The notes beneath the pieces were generated by a model. The model had not been told where the DNA came from, made no database searches, and saw only the letters and a list, made by a program, of their open reading frames with translations. Below, piece by piece: positions 9,354-18,852 of a stretch of 64,000 nucleotides of DNA; within the stretch, counting starts at the first letter, position 1, and each line of letters begins with the position of its first letter. The stretch is from DATARH01 sp036268075. Its GTDB lineage: Bacteria; Pseudomonadota; Alphaproteobacteria; ATCC43930; CGMCC-115725. The position numbers and the translations under genes were made by a program. The DNA is taken from NCBI GenBank assembly GCA_036268075.1, contig DATAUV010000117.1:62001-126000 (forward strand). Reading direction: 5' to 3'.

Positions 9354-10910
9354 TCATTGCGTCCGTATACCAGTGGAATGTGTCGAATTCGAGGGGCTTG
9401 TCTGCCGGCGCAGCCACGGCACCGCGGCAAGCGACACGAGGACGATCGCGCCGAGCACCAGCCAGGCCTCGTTGAGCGCCATCGTCAGCCCGGCATGTTC
9501 GACGAGCGGGGCGACCTGGTCGCGGACTGCGTCGTCGATCGGGCCGAGCGGCCGGCCGTTGAATTGGTCGAGCGGCAAGCCGACGAATTGCGCCGCCGCG
9601 CGCGACCCGGCCCGCAGCCGCTCGACCAGCGCCGCGGCGTGGACGGGCGCGCGCTGCTCGATCAGCGTGTCGATGACCGCCAGCCCGATCGCGCCGCCGA
9701 GATTGCGCATCAGGTTGAAGAGCCCGCTCGCATTGGCCACCTCACCGGGTGGGAAATCGCCGAGGGCGAGCGAGGTCGTCGGCAGGAGGCAGAACATGCA
9801 GGCCACGCCACGAGCCGCCTGCTGCCAGGCGAGCGCCCAAAAATCGCCGGACGGGTCCATAAAGCCGTTGCCGATGAGGCCCGCGGCAAGCAGCGCGTAG
9901 CCGCAGCCGGCGAGCAGGCGCGGTTCGGTAACCCGTTCAAGGATTGCGGCAATCGGCGCGGCAATGAGCTGGGCCGCCCCGGTCACCATCATGATCAGTC
10001 CGATCTCGAGCGGATCGTGATGCCGCACGACGCCGAGATATAGCGGCAGCAGAAACCCCGCGCCGTAGAGCGCGGCGCCGAGCGAGAAGCTGAACACGCA
10101 GCCGAGCGCGAAGTTGCGCTGGCGGAACGCCGCGAGCCGCACCAGCGGCTCCGGCTGCGTCAGGCAGCGGCGGATCGCGACGACGCTGCTCCCGAGGCAG
10201 AGCGCCACCAGGACGAGCACAACCGGGCTTGCCCAACCGCGCCGCGGCGCCTCGCTCAGCACGATCTGCAACCCCGCGAGAAACAGGGCCAGCAGCGGCG
10301 CCGAGGCCAGGTCGATGCCGCTTCCAGGCTTGCGCCGGTCGATCTTGACGGCCCATCCGGCGAGCGCGGCCACGATGATCCCGGGCGGCACGTTGATCAG
10401 GAACAGCCAGTGCCAGGAATAGCGGTCGGTGATAAAGCCCCCGACGCTCGGGCCGAGCGTCGGCGCCAGCATCGCCATCACCCCGGCGATCATCGTCGCC
10501 CGGAGCCGGGCCGGGCCGTCCTCGAACATCAGGAACACGGTGGAAAAGACGATCGGGATCAGAAACCCGCCGAAAAACCCCTGGACGAGCCGCGCCGGGA
10601 TCAGCCACCAGAACCCGGGCGAGGCGGCGCAGAATATGCTCGCGGCGGTAAAGCCGAGCACCGAGACGACAAATGCGCCCCGCGTCGACAGCGCGCGGGT
10701 GATCCACCCCGTCAGCGGGATCGCGACGATCTCGGAGGAGAGATAGGCCGTCTGCACCCAGCCGAGCCGGTCGAGCGGGATCGCGAACGCGGTCTGGATC
10801 TCGGGCAGCGAACTGGCGACGATCTGGATGTCGAGCACGGCCATGAACATGCCGATGCTCATGGCGATAAACCCGGCCCACAGGCGCGGGCCGGGGGTCT
10901 CAGTGGTCAA
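9354..10910 (-). CDS. MFS drug exporter, DHA2 (EmrB/QacA) family, 14 TM
   Basis: About 518 residues with the many hydrophobic spans of a 14-helix DHA2 proton-antiport exporter. Motif C-like and motif A-like segments are seen in AVLDIQIVASSLPEIQ and GWVQTAYLSSEI, and TDRYSWHWLFLINVPPG is typical of EmrB-type proteins. The start is probably TTG 10910, fourteen bases after the stop of the upstream D-aminoacylase; an internal ATG (AMSIGMFMAVLD) is less likely. No EmrA-like fusion protein gene is adjacent. Substrate unknown. Same strand as the deacylase, so likely co-transcribed. Confidence 0.85.
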   Translation of the reverse strand: MTTETPGPRLWAGFIAMSIGMFMAVLDIQIVASSLPEIQTAFAIPLDRLGWVQTAYLSSEIVAIPLTGWITRALSTRGAFVVSVLGFTAASIFCAASPGFWWLIPARLVQGFFGGFLIPIVFSTVFLMFEDGPARLRATMIAGVMAMLAPTLGPSVGGFITDRYSWHWLFLINVPPGIIVAALAGWAVKIDRRKPGSGIDLASAPLLALFLAGLQIVLSEAPRRGWASPVVLVLVALCLGSSVVAIRRCLTQPEPLVRLAAFRQRNFALGCVFSFSLGAALYGAGFLLPLYLGVVRHHDPLEIGLIMMVTGAAQLIAAPIAAILERVTEPRLLAGCGYALLAAGLIGNGFMDPSGDFWALAWQQAARGVACMFCLLPTTSLALGDFPPGEVANASGLFNLMRNLGGAIGLAVIDTLIEQRAPVHAAALVERLRAGSRAAAQFVGLPLDQFNGRPLGPIDDAVRDQVAPLVEHAGLTMALNEAWLVLGAIVLVSLAAVPWLRRQTSPSNSTHSTGIRTQ

Positions 10911-10923
10911 TCGCGCTTGCCGG

Positions 10924-12642
10924 CTATTGCGCCGCGCTCGCCAGCGACGTTTCCCGCGCCGGCAGGAAGCGGTCGAGCACCCGGCCCGGTCCCTTCGACA
11001 GCTTCGCGTAGTCGCGGCCGTCGAAGACTCGGGTGCCGTTGACGTAGACGCCGTGGACGCCGACCGGGTCGCGCAGCGTGCGCTGCCCGCCGGCCGGCAA
11101 ATCGTTGACCCGACGCGGCGGGGAGATGTGAACCGTCGCGGGATCGAACAGCAGCAGGTCGGCATGGGCGCCGATGGCGATGCGGCCGCGGTCGGGGATG
11201 CCGTAGAGCCCCGCCTGGTGGCTGGTCAGCCGGCGCACGCCCTCGACGATGTCGAACGCGCCGCGCTCGCGCACCCAATGGCCGAGCAGATAGAGCCCGA
11301 ACCCGGCGTCGCACAGATAGACCAGATGCGCGCCGGCGTCGGATAGCGCGATGACCCCGGCCTTGTGCTTGACCAGCGGCTCGACCCCCTCGTCGACCGC
11401 GTTGAGAAAGCGGCCGACAAACCCGGTGTCGAGGTTCTCGTCGAGCCCGAGATCGAGAAAGGTGTCGAGCGGGTCGCGATTGCTGCCCTTGACGATCTCC
11501 GCGATCGAGCGGTTGGCAAGCCCGGCGTTTTCGTGCGTCGCCGGTGCGGCGACGATGACGCGGTCCCAATTGCCCTGGAAGATCGTGCCCGGGCGCGGGT
11601 TGCGCAGATTGTCGCGGAAGCTGTCGCGCCAGCTCTGGTCCTGGAACACGGCCTTGAGCTGGTCGCGGTCATAGGCCTTGATCGGGTCGAAGGCCGGGTG
11701 GCTGTAGAACGGATAGGCGGCCGCCAGCGTGAAGTCGAACGACAGCGGCTGGCAGGTGAATTGGAGATAGACCTCCTGCCCGCGCGCCTGCGCCGCGGCG
11801 GCGGCCTCGAACATGCCGAGCCCGCGCTCGGGATACTGCTCGTTGTAGAAGGCGACGCCGGTGGTCATGAAAATGCGGCGGCCATGCCGCCCGGCAATCC
11901 CGGCGATCGTGTCGACCGGCACCGTGCCGGACGCGATCTCGACCACACCGCGCCCCGGCCCGCCCATCGCCTCGACCAGCGCCTCGAACTCGCTGATGTC
12001 GCTGATCGTCGACGGCATCGGAATGCCGCCCCAGCCGGAATGGTTCGGCGAATACGACGCGCCGAGCCCGATCGCGCCCTGGTTCATCGCCTCGCCGACC
12101 AGCCGCTTCATCTCGGCGAGCTCGGCCGGGGTCGGGTCCTTGCGCACCGAAGCCTCGTCGCCCATCACCGCCGTGCGCACGGCCGAATGCCCGACGAGCA
12201 CGGCGAGGTTCGCGTAAGGCCCGGCGCCGCGCACCGCGTTGAGGTATTCGGCAAAGGACTGGAAGCGCCAGTCGATCCCGGCCCTCAGCGCGTCGATATC
12301 CATGCCCTCGACCACCGCGAGGTTGCGCATGATCAGGTCGCGCAGATGCGGCGGCGACGGGACGATGCCGAACCCGCAATTCCCCATCACCGCGGTGGTA
12401 ACGCCAAGCGAGGGCGACGGCGACAGGGTCGGGTCCCACGTCACCTGCGCGTCGTAATGGGTGTGGATGTCGATGATCCCCGGCATCAGCGTGAGGCCCC
12501 CGGCATCGACGGTCTCGGCGCCGTTCGCGGGGATGTCGCCGATCTCGCTGATCCGCCCGTCCTTGACCGCGACATCCGCCCGGATCGGGTCGTGCCCGAG
12601 CCCGTCGACGACCGTCGCCCCGCGAATCACCAGATCAGCCAT
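10924..12642 (-). CDS. N-acyl-D-amino-acid deacylase family amidohydrolase
   Basis: 572 residues of the amidohydrolase superfamily, D-aminoacylase/dihydroorotase-like branch. Seen: the N-terminal beta domain (LVIRGATVVDGLG), the metal-binding DIHTHYDAQ, TTAVMGNCGFG with its family cysteine, ALSDAGAHLVYL, and the C-terminal GRIAIGAHADLLLFDP. Members hydrolyse N-acyl-D-amino acids or related amides with zinc. ATG 12642 has a GGAGGGG ribosome site; a GTG one codon before is the alternative. Substrate not predictable. A second, more divergent family member lies at 43.1-44.6 kb. Confidence 0.88.
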   Translation of the reverse strand: MADLVIRGATVVDGLGHDPIRADVAVKDGRISEIGDIPANGAETVDAGGLTLMPGIIDIHTHYDAQVTWDPTLSPSPSLGVTTAVMGNCGFGIVPSPPHLRDLIMRNLAVVEGMDIDALRAGIDWRFQSFAEYLNAVRGAGPYANLAVLVGHSAVRTAVMGDEASVRKDPTPAELAEMKRLVGEAMNQGAIGLGASYSPNHSGWGGIPMPSTISDISEFEALVEAMGGPGRGVVEIASGTVPVDTIAGIAGRHGRRIFMTTGVAFYNEQYPERGLGMFEAAAAAQARGQEVYLQFTCQPLSFDFTLAAAYPFYSHPAFDPIKAYDRDQLKAVFQDQSWRDSFRDNLRNPRPGTIFQGNWDRVIVAAPATHENAGLANRSIAEIVKGSNRDPLDTFLDLGLDENLDTGFVGRFLNAVDEGVEPLVKHKAGVIALSDAGAHLVYLCDAGFGLYLLGHWVRERGAFDIVEGVRRLTSHQAGLYGIPDRGRIAIGAHADLLLFDPATVHISPPRRVNDLPAGGQRTLRDPVGVHGVYVNGTRVFDGRDYAKLSKGPGRVLDRFLPARETSLASAAQ

Positions 12643-12722
12643 CACGCCCCTCCGTTATGCTCGCGACATGCTAAGCCACCGCTATCGCTTGCGGTCATGT
12701 TGTCCGCGCATGGCGGCCCACG

Positions 12723-13676
12723 CTATCCCGCGGCGAGCAGGTCGCGCGCGGCCGCCGCGTCGGCGGCGATGTGGGCCTTCAGCTCGTCGAGGCCGGAGAA
12801 TTTCTTTTCCGGGCGGATGAAGTCGATCACCGATACGCGCAGGTGGCGGCCGTAGAGATCGCCGTCGAAATCGAAGAGATGCGCCTCGAGCCGCGGGCGG
12901 TGGCCGCCGACGGTCGGGCGCATGCCGATATTGCAGACGCCGTCCACCGCCCGGCCGTTGAGCGGGTCGTCGTCGCCGTCGCCGGTCACGCGCACGGCAT
13001 AGACGCCGAGCAGCGGGCGCAGATATTCGCCGAGCAGGATGTTCGCGGTCGGGAAGCCTAGCGTGCGGCCGCGCTGGTCGCCGAGCCGGACGCGCCCGTC
13101 GATCTCCCAGAACCGGCCGAGCTGGGCCGCCGCCTCGCGCGGCTTGCCGGCCTTGAGAAACTCGCGGATATGGGTCGAGGAATAGACCGCCGCGTCGGTG
13201 TTGCGCACGGGCTCGACCACGGTGACGCCGAACCCATGCGCGGCGCCGGCCTCGCGCAGCATGTCGGCGGTGCCGCGGCGCCGGTTGCCAAAGGTGCAGT
13301 CGTGACCGACGACGATATGGCCGACGCCGATCCCCTTGATCATCAGGTCGTCGACGAAGGACTCGGCGCTCTTGTTGGCGAACTCGCGGTCGAATTTCTG
13401 GACGTAAAGAAGATCGACGCCGAGCGCCGCGATCTCGCGCTTCTTGACCCGGAACGGGGTCAGCCGAAACGCCTCGCCGCCGGGCATAAAGATCGCGCGC
13501 GGATGGGGCTCGAAGGTCAGCACCGCGACCGGGGCGCCGGCGTCGCGGGCCAGCGCCTTGGCATGGCCGATCAGCGCCTGGTGACCGAGATGCAGCCCGT
13601 CGAAATTACCCATCGCCAGCACCACGCCGCGATGATGGGCGGAAGCCGAAGCAGGATGTCGGATGACGCGGAGCAC
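12723..13676 (-). CDS. ribF: Bifunctional riboflavin kinase / FAD synthetase
   Basis: Converts riboflavin to FMN and then FAD. The 317-residue product has the N-terminal nucleotidyltransferase domain with GNFDGLHLGH and VVGHDCTFGNRR, then the riboflavin kinase domain with GFPTANI and an FLFDFDGDLYG-like strand. Length is normal. GTG at 13676 starts the protein with LRVIRHP. Stand-alone gene, divergent from the Rieske oxygenase gene 64 bases away, so the two share a short promoter region. Confidence 0.95.
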   Translation of the reverse strand: MLRVIRHPASASAHHRGVVLAMGNFDGLHLGHQALIGHAKALARDAGAPVAVLTFEPHPRAIFMPGGEAFRLTPFRVKKREIAALGVDLLYVQKFDREFANKSAESFVDDLMIKGIGVGHIVVGHDCTFGNRRRGTADMLREAGAAHGFGVTVVEPVRNTDAAVYSSTHIREFLKAGKPREAAAQLGRFWEIDGRVRLGDQRGRTLGFPTANILLGEYLRPLLGVYAVRVTGDGDDDPLNGRAVDGVCNIGMRPTVGGHRPRLEAHLFDFDGDLYGRHLRVSVIDFIRPEKKFSGLDELKAHIAADAAAARDLLAAG

Positions 13677-13740
13677 GGGCGCGAAAATAGCGAGTGCCGG
13701 GCGACGATGATAGGGTGTCGACGCGTTGGGGGATCAAAGC

Positions 13741-14778
13741 GTGGAAGAAGCGGCCGCACCGCTGCGCGAGGCCTGGTACTACGCGGCGCCGAGCCGGGCG
13801 GTGCGGCGTGGCCGGCTGCTCTCGCGGGTGCTGCTCGGCGACCCGGTCGTGCTCGGCCGCGGCGCCGACGGCGCTGTGTTCGCGCTGCACGACATCTGCC
13901 CGCATCGCGGCATGCCGCTCTCGGCGGGGAGTTTCGACGGGCGCGAGATCGAGTGCTGCTACCACGGCTGGCGCTTTGCCGCCGACGGCGCCTGCACCGC
14001 AATACCGGCGCTGGTCGACGGGCAGAAATTCGACCTCGCCCGGATTTGCGTGCGGGCGTATCCGGCGCGCGAGGTGCAGGGGAATATCTGGGTCTATCTC
14101 GGCGACAGGCCGGACACGGCGCCCGACATCCCGATCCTCGACGGGTTCGGCGCGGATGCCGAGCCGCGGATCGTCGAGCAGATGTCGTTCACGGCCTCGG
14201 TCGACGATGCGGTGGTGGGGTTGATGGACCCGGCGCACGGGCCGTTTGTCCACCGTGCCTGGTGGTGGCGCGGGCGGCATTCGATCCATGAGAAGGCCAA
14301 GCCGTTCGTTCCCTCGCCGTGGGGCTTCACGATGAGCCGGCACGCGCCGTCGACCAACTCGCGGGCCTACAAAATCCTCGGCGGCGCGCCCTCGACCGAG
14401 ATCGCGTTCCGCCTGCCGAGCGTGCGCGTCGAGCAGATCCGCACCGGTCGCCACGCCGTGTGCAACCTGACCGCGATCACCCCGATCGACCACAAGACCA
14501 GCGAGATCAACCACTGCATCTATTGGACAGCGCCGTGGCTCAGTGCGCTGAAGCCGATGCTGAGGCCCTATGTCCGCGCGTTTCTGCGCCAGGACCGCGA
14601 CGTCATGGAAAAGCAGCAGCAGGGTTTGCGGTATAACCCGACGCTGTCGCTGATCGACGACGCCGATACCCAGGCGCGCTGGTACTACCGCCTGAAGCGC
14701 GAGTACCGGCGGTCGATCGAGGAAGGGCGGGGGTTCGAGAACCCGGTCGAGGCCAAGACGCTACACTGGCGGAGTTGA
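13741..14778 (+). CDS. Rieske 2Fe-2S aromatic ring-hydroxylating oxygenase, VanA-like
   Basis: 345-residue oxygenase component. The Rieske centre ligands are C53/H55 (CPHRG) and C72/H75 (CCYHGW), with 16 residues between the pairs. The mononuclear iron site is seen in MDPAHGPFVHRAWWWR (His, His) with a downstream acidic ligand not pinpointed. The form matches vanillate O-demethylase-type monooxygenases rather than alpha-beta dioxygenases. GTG 13741 is chosen for its GGGGA site seven bases upstream; TTG 13726 is also in frame. No reductase gene is adjacent, so electrons must come from elsewhere. Substrate unknown. Confidence 0.88.
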   Translation: MEEAAAPLREAWYYAAPSRAVRRGRLLSRVLLGDPVVLGRGADGAVFALHDICPHRGMPLSAGSFDGREIECCYHGWRFAADGACTAIPALVDGQKFDLARICVRAYPAREVQGNIWVYLGDRPDTAPDIPILDGFGADAEPRIVEQMSFTASVDDAVVGLMDPAHGPFVHRAWWWRGRHSIHEKAKPFVPSPWGFTMSRHAPSTNSRAYKILGGAPSTEIAFRLPSVRVEQIRTGRHAVCNLTAITPIDHKTSEINHCIYWTAPWLSALKPMLRPYVRAFLRQDRDVMEKQQQGLRYNPTLSLIDDADTQARWYYRLKREYRRSIEEGRGFENPVEAKTLHWRS

Positions 14779-14850
14779 TGGGCTTCGCGTTGCTCAGCCC
14801 ATCCTACAGATTCGGTGCCGTAGGATGGGCTGAGCAACGCGAAGCCCATC
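14777..14850. repeat. Perfect 31-bp inverted repeat
   Basis: Arms 14777-14807 and 14820-14850 are perfectly complementary over 31 bases with a 12-base loop. It lies between the convergent Rieske gene and livM and starts inside the Rieske stop codon. A related copy is at 24671-24744 and a single-arm remnant near 50593. The symmetry suits a bidirectional transcript end. Confidence 0.85.
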
Positions 14851-14856
14851 GTCTCG

Positions 14857-15831
14857 TCACTCCGCCGGCGACGCCTCGGTCGAGGCGGGCAATCTCTGCG
14901 TCTCGCGCCGGCCGCCGAGATACGGCGCGAGCACGCCGACGATGCCGCGGCGGAAGGTGAGGACGCAGACGATAAAGATCACGCCCTCGATGATCGTGAC
15001 CCATGAACCGGTCTCGGCGAGATAGGTCTCCATCGTCGCGATGATAAACGCGCCGGCAACCGGTCCGAGGATCGTGCCGAGCCCGCCCAAGAGGGTCATC
15101 AGCACGACCTCGCCCGACATCGTCCAATCGACATCGGTCAGCGCGGCGAACTGGAACACCAGCGCCTTCATCGACCCCGCCAGCCCGGCGAGCGCGGCCG
15201 ACAGGATGAAGGCGAGCAGCTTGTAGCGCTCGGCGCGGTAGCCGAGCGAGATCGCGCGAGGCTCGTTCTCGCCGATCGCCTTGATCACCTGGCCGAACGG
15301 CGAATCGATCGTGCGGGCGATGATCGCAAAGCCGATCAGGAACATCGCCAGCACGAAATAATACATCGTCAGCGTGTCGCCGAGGTCGATTACGCCGAAA
15401 AGATGCCCGCGCGGCACCGCCTGGATGCCGTCCTCGCCGCCGGTAAACGGCGCCTGGAGGGCGATAAACGCGACCATCTGCGCCAGCGCGAGGGTGATCA
15501 TCGCGAAATAGATGCCCTGGCGGCGGATCGCGAGCCAGCCGAACGCGGCTCCCATCGCCGCCGCGACCGCGACCCCGCTGAGGATGCCGAGTTCCGGCGG
15601 CAGCCCCCACACCTTGACCGTATGCGCGGTGATATAGGCGGCGGTGCCGAAAAACGCCGCGTGCCCGAACGACAAGAGGCCGGCGTAGCCGAGCAGCAGG
15701 TTGAACGCGCAGGCGAACAAGGCCAGGCACAGCGCCTTCATCAGAAAGACCGGGTAGAACAGGAAAGGCGCCACCAACGCCAGGGCGATCAGCCCGACGC
15801 CCCAGGCCAGCGCGGCCCCGCGGCGCGCCAT
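14857..15831 (-). CDS. livM: Branched-chain amino acid-type ABC transporter permease, LivM
   Basis: 324-residue inner-membrane permease of the HAAT (LivHM) family, with about nine to ten hydrophobic segments and the family signature GENEPRAISLGYRAERYKL near residue 200, the loop that contacts the ATPase. The motif GYAGLLSFGHAAFFG is typical of LivM. It begins two bases after the livH stop, last gene of the set livG-livF-binding protein-livH-livM. Substrate could be branched-chain amino acids, amides or aromatic acids; sequence alone does not decide. Confidence 0.92.
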   Translation of the reverse strand: MARRGAALAWGVGLIALALVAPFLFYPVFLMKALCLALFACAFNLLLGYAGLLSFGHAAFFGTAAYITAHTVKVWGLPPELGILSGVAVAAAMGAAFGWLAIRRQGIYFAMITLALAQMVAFIALQAPFTGGEDGIQAVPRGHLFGVIDLGDTLTMYYFVLAMFLIGFAIIARTIDSPFGQVIKAIGENEPRAISLGYRAERYKLLAFILSAALAGLAGSMKALVFQFAALTDVDWTMSGEVVLMTLLGGLGTILGPVAGAFIIATMETYLAETGSWVTIIEGVIFIVCVLTFRRGIVGVLAPYLGGRRETQRLPASTEASPAE

Positions 15832-15832
15832 C

Positions 15833-16729
15833 TCAGGCGGCCCGTCCGAACAGCCCGGCCGGCTTGACCAGCAGCACGAGCGCCATGATCACGAAGATCA
15901 CGGTGCTCGACGCCTCGGGATAGAACACCTTGGTCAGCCCTTCGATCAGCCCGAGGGCGAAACCGCTGACGATCGCACCGAGGATCGACCCCATCCCGCC
16001 GATCACGACAACCGCGAAAACGACGATGATGATGTTGCTGCCCATCAGCGGGCTGACCTGGTAGATCGGCGCCGCCAGCACCCCGGCAAACGCCGCCAGC
16101 GCGGCGCCGGCGCCGTAGGTCAGCGTGACGAGGCGCGGCACGTTGATCCCGAACGCCTGCACCAGCGCCGGGTTCTCGGTCGCGGCGCGGAGGTTGGCGC
16201 CGAGGCGGGTGCGCTCGATGACGAACCAGGTCGCGAGGCACACCGCCAGCGACGCGACGATGACCCAGGCGCGGTAGATCGGCAGGAACATGAAGCCGAG
16301 GTTCCGCGCGCCCTGCAGCGCGCTCGGGATCGTGTAGGGAAGGCCCGACGAGCCGTACCCCTGACGAAAGACGCCCTCGATGACGAGGGCGAGGCCGAAG
16401 GTCAGCAGCAGCCCGTACAGATGGTCGAGCTGTCTGATCCGGCGCAGGAACAGCCGCTCGATCGCGAGCCCGACCAGGCCCACGGCGATCGGCGCGATGA
16501 TCAGCGCGGGCCAATAGCCGATGCCGAGAAAGGTCAGGAGGAACCACGCGCCGAACGCGCCCAGCATGTACTGGGCGCCGTGCGTGAAGTTGATGATGTT
16601 GAGGAGGCCGAAGATGATCGCGAGCCCGAGGCTGAGCATCGCGTAGAACGCGCCGTTGATCAGCCCGACCAGGAGCTGGGCGAACAACAGCGGCGCCGGC
16701 GGTACCGCTATGTGGATCCAGGAGAACAT
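15833..16729 (-). CDS. livH: Branched-chain amino acid-type ABC transporter permease, LivH
   Basis: 298-residue membrane protein with the LivH hallmarks QLLVGLINGAFYAMLSLG at the N-terminus, FGLLNIINFTHGAQYMLGA, and the EAA-like loop RAATENPALVQAFGIN that binds the ATPases. Partner of LivM in the transmembrane channel. Start ATG 16729 lacks a strong ribosome site. The 167 bases before it hold a large inverted repeat, which may dampen transcription from the strongly expressed binding-protein gene into the permease genes. Confidence 0.92.
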   Translation of the reverse strand: MFSWIHIAVPPAPLLFAQLLVGLINGAFYAMLSLGLAIIFGLLNIINFTHGAQYMLGAFGAWFLLTFLGIGYWPALIIAPIAVGLVGLAIERLFLRRIRQLDHLYGLLLTFGLALVIEGVFRQGYGSSGLPYTIPSALQGARNLGFMFLPIYRAWVIVASLAVCLATWFVIERTRLGANLRAATENPALVQAFGINVPRLVTLTYGAGAALAAFAGVLAAPIYQVSPLMGSNIIIVVFAVVVIGGMGSILGAIVSGFALGLIEGLTKVFYPEASSTVIFVIMALVLLVKPAGLFGRAA

Positions 16730-16739
16730 GACGGGCTAC

Positions 16740-16860
16740 CCCTCTCCGCCCATCGGGGGGAGAGGGAGGGGCCCGTCGCGCAGCGATGGGAGGGTGAGGT
16801 GGGCAGGCTCAGCGCGTTCCCACCTCACCCCGGCCCTCTCCCCCCAATGGGCGGAGAGGG
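16740..16860. repeat. Large GC-rich inverted repeat between binding protein and livH
   Basis: 14-bp perfect outer arms (16740-16753 and 16847-16860), with further complementary stretches inside (GGGTGAGGTGGG against CCCACCTCACCC). This CCCTCTCC-type palindrome is a common intergenic element in alphaproteobacteria. It fills the gap within the transporter operon and could act as an mRNA 3-prime stabiliser for the binding-protein message. Confidence 0.7.
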
Positions 16861-16895
16861 AGGTTCTTGCGATCATCCTCACGTGCAACGTCGAG

Positions 16896-18104
16896 TTAGC
16901 CCTTCGCCGCCGGGCATTCGTTGCCGTGCGGGCGCTTGAAGGCCTGGTCGCCGGGGATCGTCGCGATCAGCTTGTAGAAATCCCACGGGCCCTTCGACTC
17001 GCTCGGCTTCTTGACCTCGAACAGATACATGTCGTGGGGCAGGCTGCCGTCGTCGCGGATATGCCCGTTGCGAACCGCGAAGTCGTTGACCGGCTTTGAC
17101 TTGAGCTGCTTGACCACGGCCGGGCCGTCGAGCGTGTTCACCGCCTTGACCGCGTTGAGATAGTTCATCACCGCGCTGTAGACCCCGGCCTGAGCCATCG
17201 TCGGCTCTTTGTTCATCTTGTCGAAGAACTTCTTCGACCACGCGCGGGTCTGGTCGTCCATGTCCCAGTAGAACCCTTCGGTCAGTTGCAGCCCCTGCGC
17301 GGTCTCCAGCCCGAGGCTGTGCACGTCGCTGGCGAAGACCAGGAGGCCGGCCAGCTTCTGCCCGCCCTTGACGATGCCGAACTCGGCCGCCTGCTTGATC
17401 GAGTTGATCGTGTCGCCGCCGGCATTGGCGAGGCCGATGACCTTGGCCTTCGACCCCTGGGCCTGGAGCAGGTAAGACGAGAAATCGGCGGTGTTGAGCG
17501 GCACGTTGACCGAGCCCAGCACCTTGCCGCCATTGGCCTCGACCACCGCGGTCGTGTCGTTTTGCAGCGAATGGCCAAAGGCATAGTCGGCGGTGATGAA
17601 GTACCAGGTGTCGCCGCCAGCCTTGACCACGGCGGCGCCGGTGCCGTTGGCGAGCGCGACCGTGTCGTACATCCAATGGATCGAGGTCGGCGCACAGGCT
17701 TTGCCGGTCAGGTCGGACGAGGCGGCGCTGGTGATCAGCAGCACCTTGTTTTCCTTGCGCGCGACCTCCTGCACCGCGAGCGCGACGCTCGACGTGGTCA
17801 GGTCGGTGATCATGTCGACCCCGTCCTGGTCGAACCATTGCCGCGCGATCGAGGCGCCGACATCGGGCTTGTTCTGATGGTCGGCGCTGACCACCTCGAT
17901 CTTCTTGCCGTTGAGCGTTCCGCCGAAATCCTCGACGGCCATCTTGGCCGCCATCACCGAGCCCGGACCGCCCAGATCGGCGTAGAGGCTCGACATGTCG
18001 GCGAGGACGCCGATCTTGATCGTGTCCTTGGTGATCTGCGCCTGGGCGCCCGCCGTCAGCAAGAGCGCGGCGGCAAACCCCGCGAGCGCGGTGTATTTCT
18101 TCAT
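16896..18104 (-). CDS. Periplasmic substrate-binding protein of LIV-type ABC transporter
   Basis: 402 residues with a clear Sec signal (AGFAAALLLTAGAQA, then mature QITKDTIKIGVLADMSS). The rest is the Peripla_BP_6 (LivK-like) fold; NGKKIEVVSADHQNKPDVG and DMITDLTTSSVALAVQEVA are typical. It delivers ligand to LivHM. GGAGGAAACG just upstream of ATG 18104 is a strong ribosome site. Lies in the middle of the transporter operon after livG and livF. Family members near such clusters often bind aromatic or aliphatic acids rather than leucine, so ligand is open. Confidence 0.92.
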   Translation of the reverse strand: MKKYTALAGFAAALLLTAGAQAQITKDTIKIGVLADMSSLYADLGGPGSVMAAKMAVEDFGGTLNGKKIEVVSADHQNKPDVGASIARQWFDQDGVDMITDLTTSSVALAVQEVARKENKVLLITSAASSDLTGKACAPTSIHWMYDTVALANGTGAAVVKAGGDTWYFITADYAFGHSLQNDTTAVVEANGGKVLGSVNVPLNTADFSSYLLQAQGSKAKVIGLANAGGDTINSIKQAAEFGIVKGGQKLAGLLVFASDVHSLGLETAQGLQLTEGFYWDMDDQTRAWSKKFFDKMNKEPTMAQAGVYSAVMNYLNAVKAVNTLDGPAVVKQLKSKPVNDFAVRNGHIRDDGSLPHDMYLFEVKKPSESKGPWDFYKLIATIPGDQAFKRPHGNECPAAKG

Positions 18105-18144
18105 CGTTTCCTCCCCAATTTACGACTCAAACCCACGTTCCGAT

Positions 18145-18852
18145 TCAGACTCCGAGATACGTGTGCAGCCGATCCGCATGCCGGCCGAGATCGGCATTCG
18201 CGATCATGTCGACGACGCGGCCGTTCTGAACCACGTAATGCCGGTCGGCGACGGTCGACGCAAAGCGGAAATTCTGTTCGACCAAGAGGATCGTGAACCC
18301 TTTCGCCTTCAGCGTCCGCAAGACCACGCCGATCTGCTGGACGATGACCGGCGCCAGACCTTCGGTCGGCTCGTCGAGCAATAGCAGATTTGCACCGGTG
18401 CGGAGGATGCGGCCGATCGCCAGCATCTGCTGTTCGCCGCCGGACAGCTTGGTGCCCTGGCTGCGGCGGCGCACGGCGAGGTTGGGAAAGATCGCGTAGA
18501 CCTCCTCGACGCTCATCCCGCCGGGCTTCACCGTCGGCGGCAGCAGCAGGTTTTCCTCGACATCGAGGCTGGCGAAGATGCCCCGCTCCTCCGGGCAATA
18601 GGCGACGCCGAGGCGGGCGATCCGGTTCGACGGCAACCCCACCAGCTCGTGCCCGGCAAAGCTCACCGAGCCGCGGCGCTGGGCGACAATCCCCATGATC
18701 GATTTGAGGATCGTCGTCTTGCCGGCGCCGTTGCGGCCCAAAAGCGTGACCAGCTCGCCCTCGCCGACCTCGAAATCGACGCCGTGCAGGACATGCGACT
18801 CGCCGTACCAGGCATTGAGCTCGGTGGTCTTGAGCAGCGCCGCGTCAGGCAT
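18145..18852 (-). CDS. livF: ABC transporter ATP-binding protein, LivF
   Basis: 235-residue cytoplasmic ATPase. Walker A LLGRNGAGKTTILKS, signature KLSGGEQQMLAIGRIL, Walker B LLLLDEPTEGLAP and H-loop region LLVEQNFRFA are all present. Length and the short C-terminus, ending in TYLGV, fit LivF. It overlaps the end of livG by eight bases, showing coupling. Pairs with LivG to energise LivHM. Confidence 0.94.
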   Translation of the reverse strand: MPDAALLKTTELNAWYGESHVLHGVDFEVGEGELVTLLGRNGAGKTTILKSIMGIVAQRRGSVSFAGHELVGLPSNRIARLGVAYCPEERGIFASLDVEENLLLPPTVKPGGMSVEEVYAIFPNLAVRRRSQGTKLSGGEQQMLAIGRILRTGANLLLLDEPTEGLAPVIVQQIGVVLRTLKAKGFTILLVEQNFRFASTVADRHYVVQNGRVVDMIANADLGRHADRLHTYLGV

